A stretch of 15,070 nucleotides of DNA from Candidatus Melainabacteria bacterium (GTDB lineage: Bacteria > Cyanobacteriota > Vampirovibrionia > Obscuribacterales > Obscuribacteraceae), in contig JACMKL010000389.1 of the NCBI GenBank assembly GCA_014380105.1, positions 1 through 15,070 on the forward strand, written 5' to 3'. The first letter of the stretch is position 1. Every line of letters begins with the position of its first letter. The translations under genes and the position numbers were made by a program. The notes below the pieces were generated by a model. It saw only the letters and a program-made list of their open reading frames with translations, did no database searches and had not been told where the DNA came from. This document shows, one piece after another, positions 6,115 through 12,673 of the stretch.

Positions 6115-6144
6115 GAATAGAGCGGGCGGGAGTGAGAATTGCAG

Positions 6145-7506
6145 ATGGCTAATGCGCCTTGCAAAAGCATAATTTTTGTCACACTAGAACCGATTGCTCG
6201 CCAGATGGCGGGTCCTGCAATCAGAGCGTTCGAGTTAGGACTGGCACTTTCAAATGAGTTCGACGTGACGGTATTTTCACCGCACAGAACGAGCGACGAA
6301 GTGCTTCAGGAGTTACGCGAAAAACGCTCTCTGCCTAAATCTTTCCAACTGGTCACGGGCGGAAATAAAACTCAGCTCTATAATCTGGCCGGGCAGCATG
6401 ACGCAATTTTCATCCAGGCCAACGTACTCAAGCCTTATCCCGGCTTAGCAGCGCTCGGCAAATACCTGACCGTCGATCTATATGATCCATATCTTTTTTC
6501 AATTTTGGTTCAATACGAGACCAATGATGTCGCGGCGAATGCCAGTTACAGACTGATGCACAAAGTTCTTGAACAACATATGGTCGCCTGCGATTTTTCA
6601 GTATGTGCATCCGAAAGACAGCGCGATTACTGGATTGGGCGCTTCTGTGCACTTGGTAGAGTTAATCCTGATATGTACGCTTTTGATCCTTCAATGCGTA
6701 AATTAATCGATTGCATTCCGTTTGGCACACAAGACGGCAAGCCAGAAAGACTGGGGATGGGAGCCAAAGGAAATATTCCAGGTATTGAGGCCGACAGCAA
6801 ATTAATGCTCTGGGGCGGCGGCATCTGGGACTGGTTTGATCCGCTCACGGTCATCCGCGCAGCGGCAAAAGCGTCGGAGACAATTCCCAATTTGCGCTTG
6901 TTTTTCATGGGAATGAAATCACCAAATCCTCAAGTTCCGCTGATGGACATGGCAATAAAAGCCAAAGAATTAGCAATTGAATTAAATGTGATCAACCGCA
7001 TCGTTTTCTTTCACGAAGAGTGGACACCATACGAAGAACGGGTCAACTTCCTGCTTGATGCCGATATCGGAGTGTCAGCACACTTTGATTTACCCGAGAC
7101 TAGATTTTCATTTAGAACACGATTACTCGACTATTTTTGGGCGAGTTTACCGGTGCTCACTACCGGTGGTGATCAACTTGCCGAATTAATTGAAGCAAAT
7201 AATGCCGGTCGGGCTCTCGATTATGGCGATGTAGATGGTTGGGTCAACGCCATTACCGAGTTATTGAGCGACCCAAAACGGGAAGAACAATGTCGCCAGG
7301 GTTCTAAAAAACTAGCGGAAAATTTCGTCTGGTCAAAGTCTGTAGCCCCTCTGCGCAAGTTTCTCCAACAACCGCACCATTTGCCCGAATTTAAAAAAGT
7401 GACTATGCCCACATTGGTAGAAAGAGCACAGGCTGTCTATGCCAGGGGCGGAAAAGATTTAGTAGTGAAAAGGTCGAAGCAAATTCTTGATGATTGGCTG
7501 AAATAA
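6145..7506 (+). CDS. GT4-like glycosyltransferase (GT-B fold)
   Basis: A protein of about 453 residues with the two-Rossmann GT-B layout. The N-domain shows GPAIRAFELGLALSNEFDVTVFSP, a variant of the GGxxRh acceptor loop. The C-domain has LMLWGGGIWDWFDPLTVIRA and the donor motif LPETRFSFRTRLLDYFWASLPVLTTGGDQLAELI. The Glu in PETRF and the SFRTR stretch are typical of a subgroup seen in bacterial surface-glycan clusters. No signal peptide or membrane span. The tail (about 405-453) is basic. ATG 6145 is used; TTG 6139 is in frame and is better spaced (6 nt) from GGGAG at 6128-6132, so the true start may be two codons earlier. The CHAD gene follows after one base. Sugar and acceptor are unknown. 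Confidence 0.88.
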   Translation: MANAPCKSIIFVTLEPIARQMAGPAIRAFELGLALSNEFDVTVFSPHRTSDEVLQELREKRSLPKSFQLVTGGNKTQLYNLAGQHDAIFIQANVLKPYPGLAALGKYLTVDLYDPYLFSILVQYETNDVAANASYRLMHKVLEQHMVACDFSVCASERQRDYWIGRFCALGRVNPDMYAFDPSMRKLIDCIPFGTQDGKPERLGMGAKGNIPGIEADSKLMLWGGGIWDWFDPLTVIRAAAKASETIPNLRLFFMGMKSPNPQVPLMDMAIKAKELAIELNVINRIVFFHEEWTPYEERVNFLLDADIGVSAHFDLPETRFSFRTRLLDYFWASLPVLTTGGDQLAELIEANNAGRALDYGDVDGWVNAITELLSDPKREEQCRQGSKKLAENFVWSKSVAPLRKFLQQPHHLPEFKKVTMPTLVERAQAVYARGGKDLVVKRSKQILDDWLK

Positions 7507-7507
7507 A

Positions 7508-8473
7508 ATGGTTTTGATTCCTCTGGAAAATCGGCTCAGCCGACTACAAAGCATTCGTGAAGCGCCGGAAAGTGCGCCACCTCACTTGCGTGAACAAGCT
7601 TGGCTTGAACTCGAGCAGAAGACTGCACTGAGCATCTATGAAGATGTCGAGAAAGTGCTTAAAAAGTTGGCGAAAGCGCAACTGAATAAATCGTCTGCAG
7701 GCAAATTGGTGCACGAGACTCGCGTCGCACTGCGGCGTTGGGAGTCGATCTGGACTGTTCTTGAAAAAGACGACTGGAATGAGAAAAAATATTGGAAAGT
7801 GGCTGGCAGCCGCCTTCGGAAAGTCCATAAAATGCTCGGCCGCCTGCGTGACTGGGACGTAAACATCGAACTTGCCGAAGAATACGAATTGAGTTCGCCT
7901 ATTATCAAACTCTTCAAAAAAGAGCGGAAGAAAGCCAGTGCAAAGGTTTCCAAAGGACTAGAAAAGCTCAACGTCAAAAAACTGTTGAAAGAAACGCTGA
8001 AATTTTTATTGACCAGACCTCAGCAAATTGCCATCAAGCACGCCGGCTCATCGCGTTTATTTCAGTCAGCATATAGCCACTTAGAGCCCTTACTTCAAGA
8101 GCAGGAAGAAACCGCCCGGGGGTTGGAAGCGCACGCCCAGACACCTTCAGAGCTGCACGAATTGCGCCTGGTCGTGAAGGCCTGGCGTTATTTATTGAGC
8201 GATTTTTTTGGCCTTACCAATTTAGAATTAGTGCGCGCCCAGCAAATTTTGGGCAAATTGAACGACCTGGAAAGATTGACGCAATTGATAAGTTCGCTCG
8301 CCGCGCAGGATTCTACTGTGACCGTAGCCATGATTAAGCTGCAAGAACAAAAGCTCAAGCACCTTTCCGACTTCGATACCTTGCGCCGAAACCTGCCTTT
8401 TGGCTTGAGACCTTCGATTACAAGCTCAACCGTTGAAAAATCAATTCCGGTGTCAGACGAAGAGATGCTTTAA
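7508..8473 (+). CDS. CHAD domain protein (polyphosphate-binding type)
   Basis: A 321-residue helical, strongly charged protein. The CHAD (conserved histidine alpha-helical domain) hallmarks occur in order. LVHETRVALRRWES has H69, R72 and R76-R77. SRLRKVHKMLGRLRDWDVNIE corresponds to the G.xRDxDV motif. ELHELRLVVKAWRYLL (H217, R220) is the second His/Arg helix, and AQQILGKLNDLERL corresponds to LG.LND. CHAD domains bind inorganic polyphosphate through this basic channel and can locate to polyphosphate granules. Here the domain stands alone, without the CYTH/triphosphatase domain often fused to it. ATG 7508 follows the glycosyltransferase stop by one base and lacks its own ribosome site, so coupling is likely. 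Why a polyphosphate binder is co-translated with a glycosyltransferase is not explained. Confidence 0.9.
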   Translation: MVLIPLENRLSRLQSIREAPESAPPHLREQAWLELEQKTALSIYEDVEKVLKKLAKAQLNKSSAGKLVHETRVALRRWESIWTVLEKDDWNEKKYWKVAGSRLRKVHKMLGRLRDWDVNIELAEEYELSSPIIKLFKKERKKASAKVSKGLEKLNVKKLLKETLKFLLTRPQQIAIKHAGSSRLFQSAYSHLEPLLQEQEETARGLEAHAQTPSELHELRLVVKAWRYLLSDFFGLTNLELVRAQQILGKLNDLERLTQLISSLAAQDSTVTVAMIKLQEQKLKHLSDFDTLRRNLPFGLRPSITSSTVEKSIPVSDEEML

Positions 8474-8542
8474 GACGCATTTCTCGCTCGACAACTTCTT
8501 ACTAAATGATGTCGTCTGGCTGCGAACGGTTTAGAATTATGA

Positions 8543-8579
8543 GAATGCAGATCATGCTTTGCAACTAAAAGCAGCATTC
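8543..8579. other. Nested hairpin with a one-sided bulge in the CHAD-trxB spacer
   Basis: GAATGC (8543-8548) pairs with GCATTC (8574-8579). TGCTTT (8555-8560) pairs with AAAGCA (8568-8573) around the loop GCAACTA. The 3' arms are contiguous, and the only unpaired stretch is AGATCA on the 5' side. Two stacked 6-bp stems are more than expected by chance in a 250-bp spacer. No U-tract follows, so it is not a standard terminator. Confidence 0.4.
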
Positions 8580-8691
8580 ACGAGCGAAACGCCGACAGAA
8601 AGCGCAACTTACCGCTTGAAAGCGTAAAATAAGCTCGGATGCCAATTGATAAGTAATCGTGAATCTCCTGTTTGTAAGCGGTTTACAGTCC

Positions 8692-8697
8692 TACAAT
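8692..8697 (+). promoter_or_regulatory. -10 candidate (TACAAT) of trxB
   Basis: TACAAT lies 28 bp before the trxB ATG, predicting a leader of about 20 nt. No clear -35 at 16-18 bp. Confidence 0.35.
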
Positions 8698-8725
8698 TGA
8701 AGGACCAGTCCGGGATAACACCAAC

Positions 8726-9739
8726 ATGCCAATCAGAAAGAAATTGACCATTCTAGGATCTGGAGCCGCCGGGCTCACAGCAGCTATTTATGCTGCCAGA
8801 GCCAACCTTGAACCGCTCGTCATTCAGGGGCTGCAAACAGGCGGTCAATTGACGATTACCACCGACGTTGAAAATTTCCCCGGATTTCCGAACGGCATTC
8901 AGGGTCCCGAGCTCATGGAGCAAATGATTGCTCAAGCAGAGCGCTTCGGTACTCAATATATTTACGACAACGCAGAGTCAATCGATCTCTCTAAGCGTCC
9001 TTTCGTCATTAAGACGTCCAGCGAAGAAATTCACAGTGATGTCTTGATCGTCTGCACAGGCGCTTCTGCAAAATTGCTCGGCTTGGAAGCAGAAAGCAAA
9101 CTGATGGGACACGGTGTCTCAGCTTGCGCCACTTGCGACGGTTTTTTCTTCAAAGAGAAAAAAGTATTCGTAGTGGGCGGCGGTGACACGGCGCTTGAAG
9201 AAGCCATGTTCTTGACCCGATTTGCAAGCTCTGTGACCGTTATCCACAGACGCGAAACGTTCAGAGCATCAGCCATTATGATTGATCGCGCCAAGCGCAA
9301 CACCAAAGTTGATTATTTGCTCAATTCCAAATTGGAAGAGATCATGGATGTCTCCAAAGGCGAAGTGACAGGCGTCCGAGTTCGCAATATCAAAACTGAC
9401 GAAGTCACGGAATATCCTGCCGACGGAGTCTTCATCGCTATCGGTCACCAACCAAATACAGACTTACTCAAAGGTCACTTGCCTCTCGACGAGAATGGCT
9501 ATGTGATCAGTAAAGGTGTCTTCACTGACATTGTGGGCGTCTTCGCAGCCGGCGACGTCATGGATTCTATCTATCGTCAAGCCGTCACTGCCGCCGGAAC
9601 AGGATGCCAGGCTGCTCTGGAAGCACAATGGTTGCTCGAGAAAGAAGAGGCTGAACGCGACGAGTTGGGAAAGCCTGAAGAGGCAAAGCCGAAAGACGCC
9701 GCTACGTCAGTACGCGAACCAGCCGCAAAATCAGTCTAA
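8726..9739 (+). CDS. trxB: Thioredoxin reductase (NADPH, FAD)
   Basis: A 337-residue low-molecular-weight thioredoxin reductase that transfers electrons from NADPH through FAD and a disulfide to thioredoxin. The FAD site is ILGSGAAGLTAAIYAAR (GSGAAG 11-16), followed by GGQLTITTDVENFPGF. The redox motif is C134-ATC-C137. The NADPH fold is VVGGGDTALEEA with HRR at 174-176 for the NADPH phosphate. FAAGDVMD and YRQAVTAAGTGCQAAL are the FAD-binding end. Length to the end of the usual domain is normal. The last 27 or so residues are an added Glu/Lys/Ala-rich tail, presumably disordered. Only a weak GGGAT precedes ATG 8726. The di-iron oxidase candidate follows after 4 bp and is probably in the same operon. 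Confidence 0.95.
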   Translation: MPIRKKLTILGSGAAGLTAAIYAARANLEPLVIQGLQTGGQLTITTDVENFPGFPNGIQGPELMEQMIAQAERFGTQYIYDNAESIDLSKRPFVIKTSSEEIHSDVLIVCTGASAKLLGLEAESKLMGHGVSACATCDGFFFKEKKVFVVGGGDTALEEAMFLTRFASSVTVIHRRETFRASAIMIDRAKRNTKVDYLLNSKLEEIMDVSKGEVTGVRVRNIKTDEVTEYPADGVFIAIGHQPNTDLLKGHLPLDENGYVISKGVFTDIVGVFAAGDVMDSIYRQAVTAAGTGCQAALEAQWLLEKEEAERDELGKPEEAKPKDAATSVREPAAKSV

Positions 9740-9743
9740 TTTC

Positions 9744-10469
9744 ATGATCGAGACTACTATTGATTCCGCTTGTCTATTTGACCCCATAATCGTAGGCGAA
9801 AAGCTCAGGGCGATTGCTTTTGCGCACGATTGTGCCAGGCATCCGCTTTTTGATTATCTCGATAAAACGCCGTTGTCGAAAGCGCAGATAGCTTCGTTTT
9901 TAGCCAATTACGACGCGCATGCATCGCTACTTAGACGTTTGCTTTTGAAAGCGGCGACCTTAATGCCGGAGGAAGCTGTCGGCTATATTCTGGAAAATGT
10001 GCGCAATGAATACGGCAACGGCAACCCCGATCATCGGCATCAGTTGCAGCTTTTCGACCTCGGCATAAAAGCTGGAGTGGAAGTTTCGGACCTTAAGCAT
10101 GAAACAATTATGTCTGGCGTGGCAGATTATATATCGATTGTTCCAAATTTCTATTTCCCTGAAAACAGTGATCACCCAAAAGATTTGATCAAGCCGGCAA
10201 TCGCTGCTGGAGCCATTACAGCCACTGAGATTTTGGCAATCGAAGAATTCAGACACATGCAAAATAGCTTCAGATATCTGTCGCTTGAGCACCATATCTG
10301 GTTCGATCACGTCACTGTAGAATGCGAGCATTCTGAAGAGTCCGTTGCTCTTGCCTTGTTCTTTGCAAAAGACGAAATTGGCTTGGAATCAGTGTTGTAT
10401 GGACTCAACAGTGTGCTCGACGCAAACATGCATTTGTATTCCGGCTTACTCGAAGCCGCAAAAACTTAA
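9744..10469 (+). CDS. Heme-oxygenase-like (PqqC/TenA/CADD-fold) iron-containing redox enzyme
   Basis: 241 residues, all-helical, of the heme-oxygenase-like metal-oxidase group that includes CADD and PqqC-like proteins. Candidate metal ligands are E89 with H97 or H99 (ENVRNEYGNGNPDHRH), E162 (GAITATEIL), and H189, E193 and H196 (WFDHVTVECEH). The H-x3-E-x2-H spacing equals the H-x3-D-x2-H of CADD. A di-nuclear iron (or Fe/Mn) oxygenase acting on an unknown substrate is the best guess; in CADD itself the product is para-aminobenzoate. The frame is open further upstream to 9516 inside trxB. ATG 9744 is chosen because the domain starts there and it lies 4 bp after the trxB stop. No ribosome site is seen, so translation is probably coupled. 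It ends 2 bp from the convergent SRPBCC gene. Confidence 0.8.
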   Translation: MIETTIDSACLFDPIIVGEKLRAIAFAHDCARHPLFDYLDKTPLSKAQIASFLANYDAHASLLRRLLLKAATLMPEEAVGYILENVRNEYGNGNPDHRHQLQLFDLGIKAGVEVSDLKHETIMSGVADYISIVPNFYFPENSDHPKDLIKPAIAAGAITATEILAIEEFRHMQNSFRYLSLEHHIWFDHVTVECEHSEESVALALFFAKDEIGLESVLYGLNSVLDANMHLYSGLLEAAKT

Positions 10470-10471
10470 AT

Positions 10472-11050
10472 CTATTCAGCTTCTGTACGTACACGAGCAA
10501 GTGATGGCGTCGGAAGCGGAGTTACGCTTGTCATCGCTGTAGCTGCAACAATACGCTCCGCTGATGCTTTGACTCTCTCAAGTCGTTTCTGGATGCGACC
10601 TTTAAGGATGTGATTGATGATTGCTTCAGAAAACGGCAGTCCGGTATGCAGACGCGATTGCAATTCCAGAGATGTGACACCATTTGGTTTGGCTGTTAAA
10701 ATCCAGCTACCAGAGAGTTCTTTGAATTTGTCGGACCGGACAAGCTTGTAGTCGATACGCTTGTTGATTGTCTCCTCTTGCTCAAGCAAACAGGTTGCTT
10801 CACCAATAATTGGCATACCTTTGAACTTTTGCTCGAGCATGACTTTGTCACCGTGCGTCTCCAGAACTTTGCTGTAGGAAAGATCCGGATCCTCAGCGCG
10901 TTCTTTATGGACGGCATCCCAGACAATGTTAGGCGGCGCCTTAATATCCACTTTGCCACGCACTCCGGGCTTTTGCGCCGTTTTTGCACAAACCGGTACG
11001 GTGAGCAAAATGATTGCCGTCAAAGCAAATATTGAAGAGATGCTCGCCAT
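10472..11050 (-). CDS. Secreted SRPBCC (START/polyketide-cyclase-like) family protein
   Basis: 192 residues. Residues 1-22 are a signal peptide (hydrophobic core FALTAIILLTVPV, then V-C-A before K23, a type I signal peptidase site). The Cys is not in a lipobox context. The rest reads as an SRPBCC helix-grip domain. GKVDIKAPPNIVWDAVHKE is the usual first strand and helix, followed by a run of beta strands with GSWILTAKPNGVTSLELQSRL, and the long C-terminal helix AIINHILKGRIQKRLERVKASAERI that lids the cavity. It should bind a hydrophobic ligand outside the cytoplasm; the ligand is unknown. AGG about 8 nt before ATG 11050 is a weak ribosome site. The stop is 2 bp from that of the convergent oxidase gene, so transcripts must overlap. 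Confidence 0.82.
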   Translation of the reverse strand: MASISSIFALTAIILLTVPVCAKTAQKPGVRGKVDIKAPPNIVWDAVHKERAEDPDLSYSKVLETHGDKVMLEQKFKGMPIIGEATCLLEQEETINKRIDYKLVRSDKFKELSGSWILTAKPNGVTSLELQSRLHTGLPFSEAIINHILKGRIQKRLERVKASAERIVAATAMTSVTPLPTPSLARVRTEAE

Positions 11051-11092
11051 CGATAGACCTGTGGTTCGTTTAGGCTCAGAAACATGTGAAGC

Positions 11093-11119
11093 AAAAAGTA
11101 CCGATCCAGAGGAATCGGT
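11093..11119 (-). terminator. Terminator-like hairpin in the leader of the SRPBCC gene
   Basis: On the minus strand ACCGATTCC and GGATCGGT form a stem (one bulged base) round a TCT loop (11119-11100). ACTTTTTGC with five U follows. It lies 43-69 nt upstream of ATG 11050. A weak -10, TAGAAT (11158-11163 on the minus strand), could start the transcript near 11151, placing the hairpin inside the leader. The arrangement resembles that before the gntR-like gene. Confidence 0.4.
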
Positions 11120-11163
11120 GCGGCGGCAAACACTTGAACGAAATAACTTCTTATTTCATTCTA

Positions 11164-11204
11164 GCTGGAAAACCCAACCTTGTGTGAGTTTCCAGCGCTT
11201 TTCA
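11164..11204 (+). terminator. Inverted repeat followed by a short T-run, reading plus
   Basis: GCTGGAAA (11164-11171) pairs perfectly with TTTCCAGC (11189-11196) across 17 nt, and GCTTTTC follows on the plus strand. No plus-strand gene ends just upstream. It could stop read-through from the trxB operon passing antisense through the SRPBCC gene, or be an operator-like repeat. Confidence 0.35.
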
Positions 11205-11298
11205 ACCAAATAGAGCTTTTAACGGACATTCCGGAAAAAACTAACTATATTTCATTGATATAACTTCTCAGCCTTGGCCGCCTTTCGCTTGGCAGGGA

Positions 11299-11304
11299 TA
11301 CAAT
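11299..11304 (+). promoter_or_regulatory. -10 candidate (TACAAT) of the microprotein-GT4-DUF255 operon
   Basis: TACAAT 38 bp before ATG 11343. TTGGCC at 11274-11279 would be a -35 with a long 19-bp spacer, so the promoter is weak by consensus. Confidence 0.35.
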
Positions 11305-11342
11305 CATGTCACTCGTCAAAAACCCAGTCAGGGAGAGAAGAG

Positions 11343-11444
11343 ATGTCTGTTTTAAGCAGTCTGGCAGTGATTGTCGTCGCCACCTATATAACTACTTGGT
11401 ACAACGACAAAATTAGCCGCGCCGAATATTTGAAAGATGAGTAG
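11343..11444 (+). CDS. 33-residue single-span membrane microprotein
   Basis: ATG 11343 is preceded by GGGAG in the purine-rich stretch GGGAGAGAAGAG, a good ribosome site. It reads 33 codons to TAG 11442-11444. Residues 1-19 (MSVLSSLAVIVVATYITTW) are hydrophobic enough for one membrane helix. The tail YNDKISRAEYLKDE is short, hydrophilic and charged. The stop overlaps the GTG start of the glycosyltransferase by one base (TAGTG), so the two are translationally coupled and the microprotein may anchor or regulate the enzyme. No family is recognised. Support is the ribosome site, the helix and the overlap. A longer frame from an upstream ATG (11306) has no ribosome site and reads a different, less plausible peptide. 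Confidence 0.6.
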   Translation: MSVLSSLAVIVVATYITTWYNDKISRAEYLKDE

Positions 11445-12631
11445 TGATAACTGCGGACGATTCTAAATCTCGCACGTCGGGGTCATACAACCCGGCAGGT
11501 TTACGTGTCTGCATGGTTTCGCGTCTATTTTCACCAGCTGGCGGATTAGAACTTTACTGCCACAAAATCGTAGAAGGGCTCTTAGACAGAGGCGTTCACG
11601 TCACTGTCCTGTGCGAAGAAAATCAGTCAAAGCTCGAGCACCCGCATTTAAAATTCCAGCTGTTCGCCAAACCAGCGAAGGGTCCGAAGTGGCGTCGCCT
11701 GGAAGAGTATCTATCGTTGACCACACACGCCGTCAGACACGCTGGGACATTCGACATCGTGCACTCCCAACACCATCCCATGCACTCACCAGATGTGGTG
11801 ACTTTTCACAACCACACAGTGAGCCGTTTGAGTGAAGTTGGAGAAGCCTGGGAAAAGCTGCTCAACGATTGCAAAGTGCGATTTACTCGCGCTTACCAGC
11901 ATCGGGATAAAGTCGACAAAATTCTTTCTACCTCCGCTAAGTGTCTGGTGTTCACTTCCAAAACTTGCCGGGATGATTTCTACAAAGCGTTTAGCCTGGC
12001 TGAAAAACCATCTGTAATTTCCTATCCAGGCGCGTCTCTCGCTTCGCCTTCTCCCCAATCGGCACCAAATAAAACTCCATCGCAAACTTTCACGCTCCTT
12101 TTTGTTGGAAAAGGTTTTCGGAAAAAGGGACTGGATGTGCTCCTGAAAGCTATGCAAGTTCTTAAAAATTCTGGGGAAAATTGTCAGCTTCTGATTGCCG
12201 GTTTGAAGGAGAGGCCGCTCGACACAGCACGGCTTTTTAAGCTCGGATTAAAAGGGTCAGTGCATTATCTCGGCTTTCGAAAAGACATGGACAATGTCTA
12301 TGCACAAGCTGACAGCATCGTCCTTCCTTCTCGAATTGAACCGTTTGGAATGGCTCCGCTGCAAGGCATGTTGCGTGGTCTGGCGCCCATTGTGAGTGCA
12401 GTCTCGGGCGTAGCCGAGGTGCTAAGTGACAACCATGATGCCCTGATTTTGAAAAATCATCTTGATCACAAAGAATTGGCAGGTTTGATCGCAGAACTTA
12501 TACACGACAGGGTTAAACTTACTAAAATTTCTGAAAACGCGAAAATTACAGCTGAGTCGATTACCTGGGATAAAGCGGTGGATGCAACCATTGATGCATA
12601 TCAACTAGTCTTGACTCAAAAAACAAATTGA
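11444..12631 (+). CDS. GT4 family glycosyltransferase with a Q in place of the second Glu of EX7E
   Basis: 395 residues, GT-B fold. The N-domain is LRVCMVSRLFSPAGGLELYCHKIVEGLLDRGVHVTVLC with the GGLE acceptor loop; DIVHSQHHPMHSPDVVTFHNHT resembles WaaG/PimB-type enzymes. The C-domain has LLFVGKGFRKKGLDVLLKAMQ, HYLGFRKDMDNVYAQADSIVLPS, then IEPFGMAPLQGM. E299 is present, but the position eight on, Glu in most members, is Q307 (CAA). The G-K-x-x-x-K-K-G stretch should contact the nucleotide phosphates. Overall similarity to lipopolysaccharide-core glucosyltransferases (WaaG type) suggests envelope glycan synthesis. GTG 11444 overlaps the microprotein stop. Residues 1-18 are probably disordered. 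The DUF255 gene follows after 42 bp. Confidence 0.9.
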   Translation: MITADDSKSRTSGSYNPAGLRVCMVSRLFSPAGGLELYCHKIVEGLLDRGVHVTVLCEENQSKLEHPHLKFQLFAKPAKGPKWRRLEEYLSLTTHAVRHAGTFDIVHSQHHPMHSPDVVTFHNHTVSRLSEVGEAWEKLLNDCKVRFTRAYQHRDKVDKILSTSAKCLVFTSKTCRDDFYKAFSLAEKPSVISYPGASLASPSPQSAPNKTPSQTFTLLFVGKGFRKKGLDVLLKAMQVLKNSGENCQLLIAGLKERPLDTARLFKLGLKGSVHYLGFRKDMDNVYAQADSIVLPSRIEPFGMAPLQGMLRGLAPIVSAVSGVAEVLSDNHDALILKNHLDHKELAGLIAELIHDRVKLTKISENAKITAESITWDKAVDATIDAYQLVLTQKTN

Positions 12632-12673
12632 AATTTGCAGGCAGCGAAGTTTTAAAGGCAAAGGAGATGGATT

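Noticed and set aside
9516..9743. N-terminal extension of the oxidase frame into trxB
   Set aside because: It overlaps the conserved end of TrxB, and the extra 76 residues do not fit the heme-oxygenase-like family.
11306..11416. 36-codon frame overlapping the microprotein in another frame
   Set aside because: No ribosome site, charged non-descript peptide; the 33-codon frame has both a site and a coupled stop.
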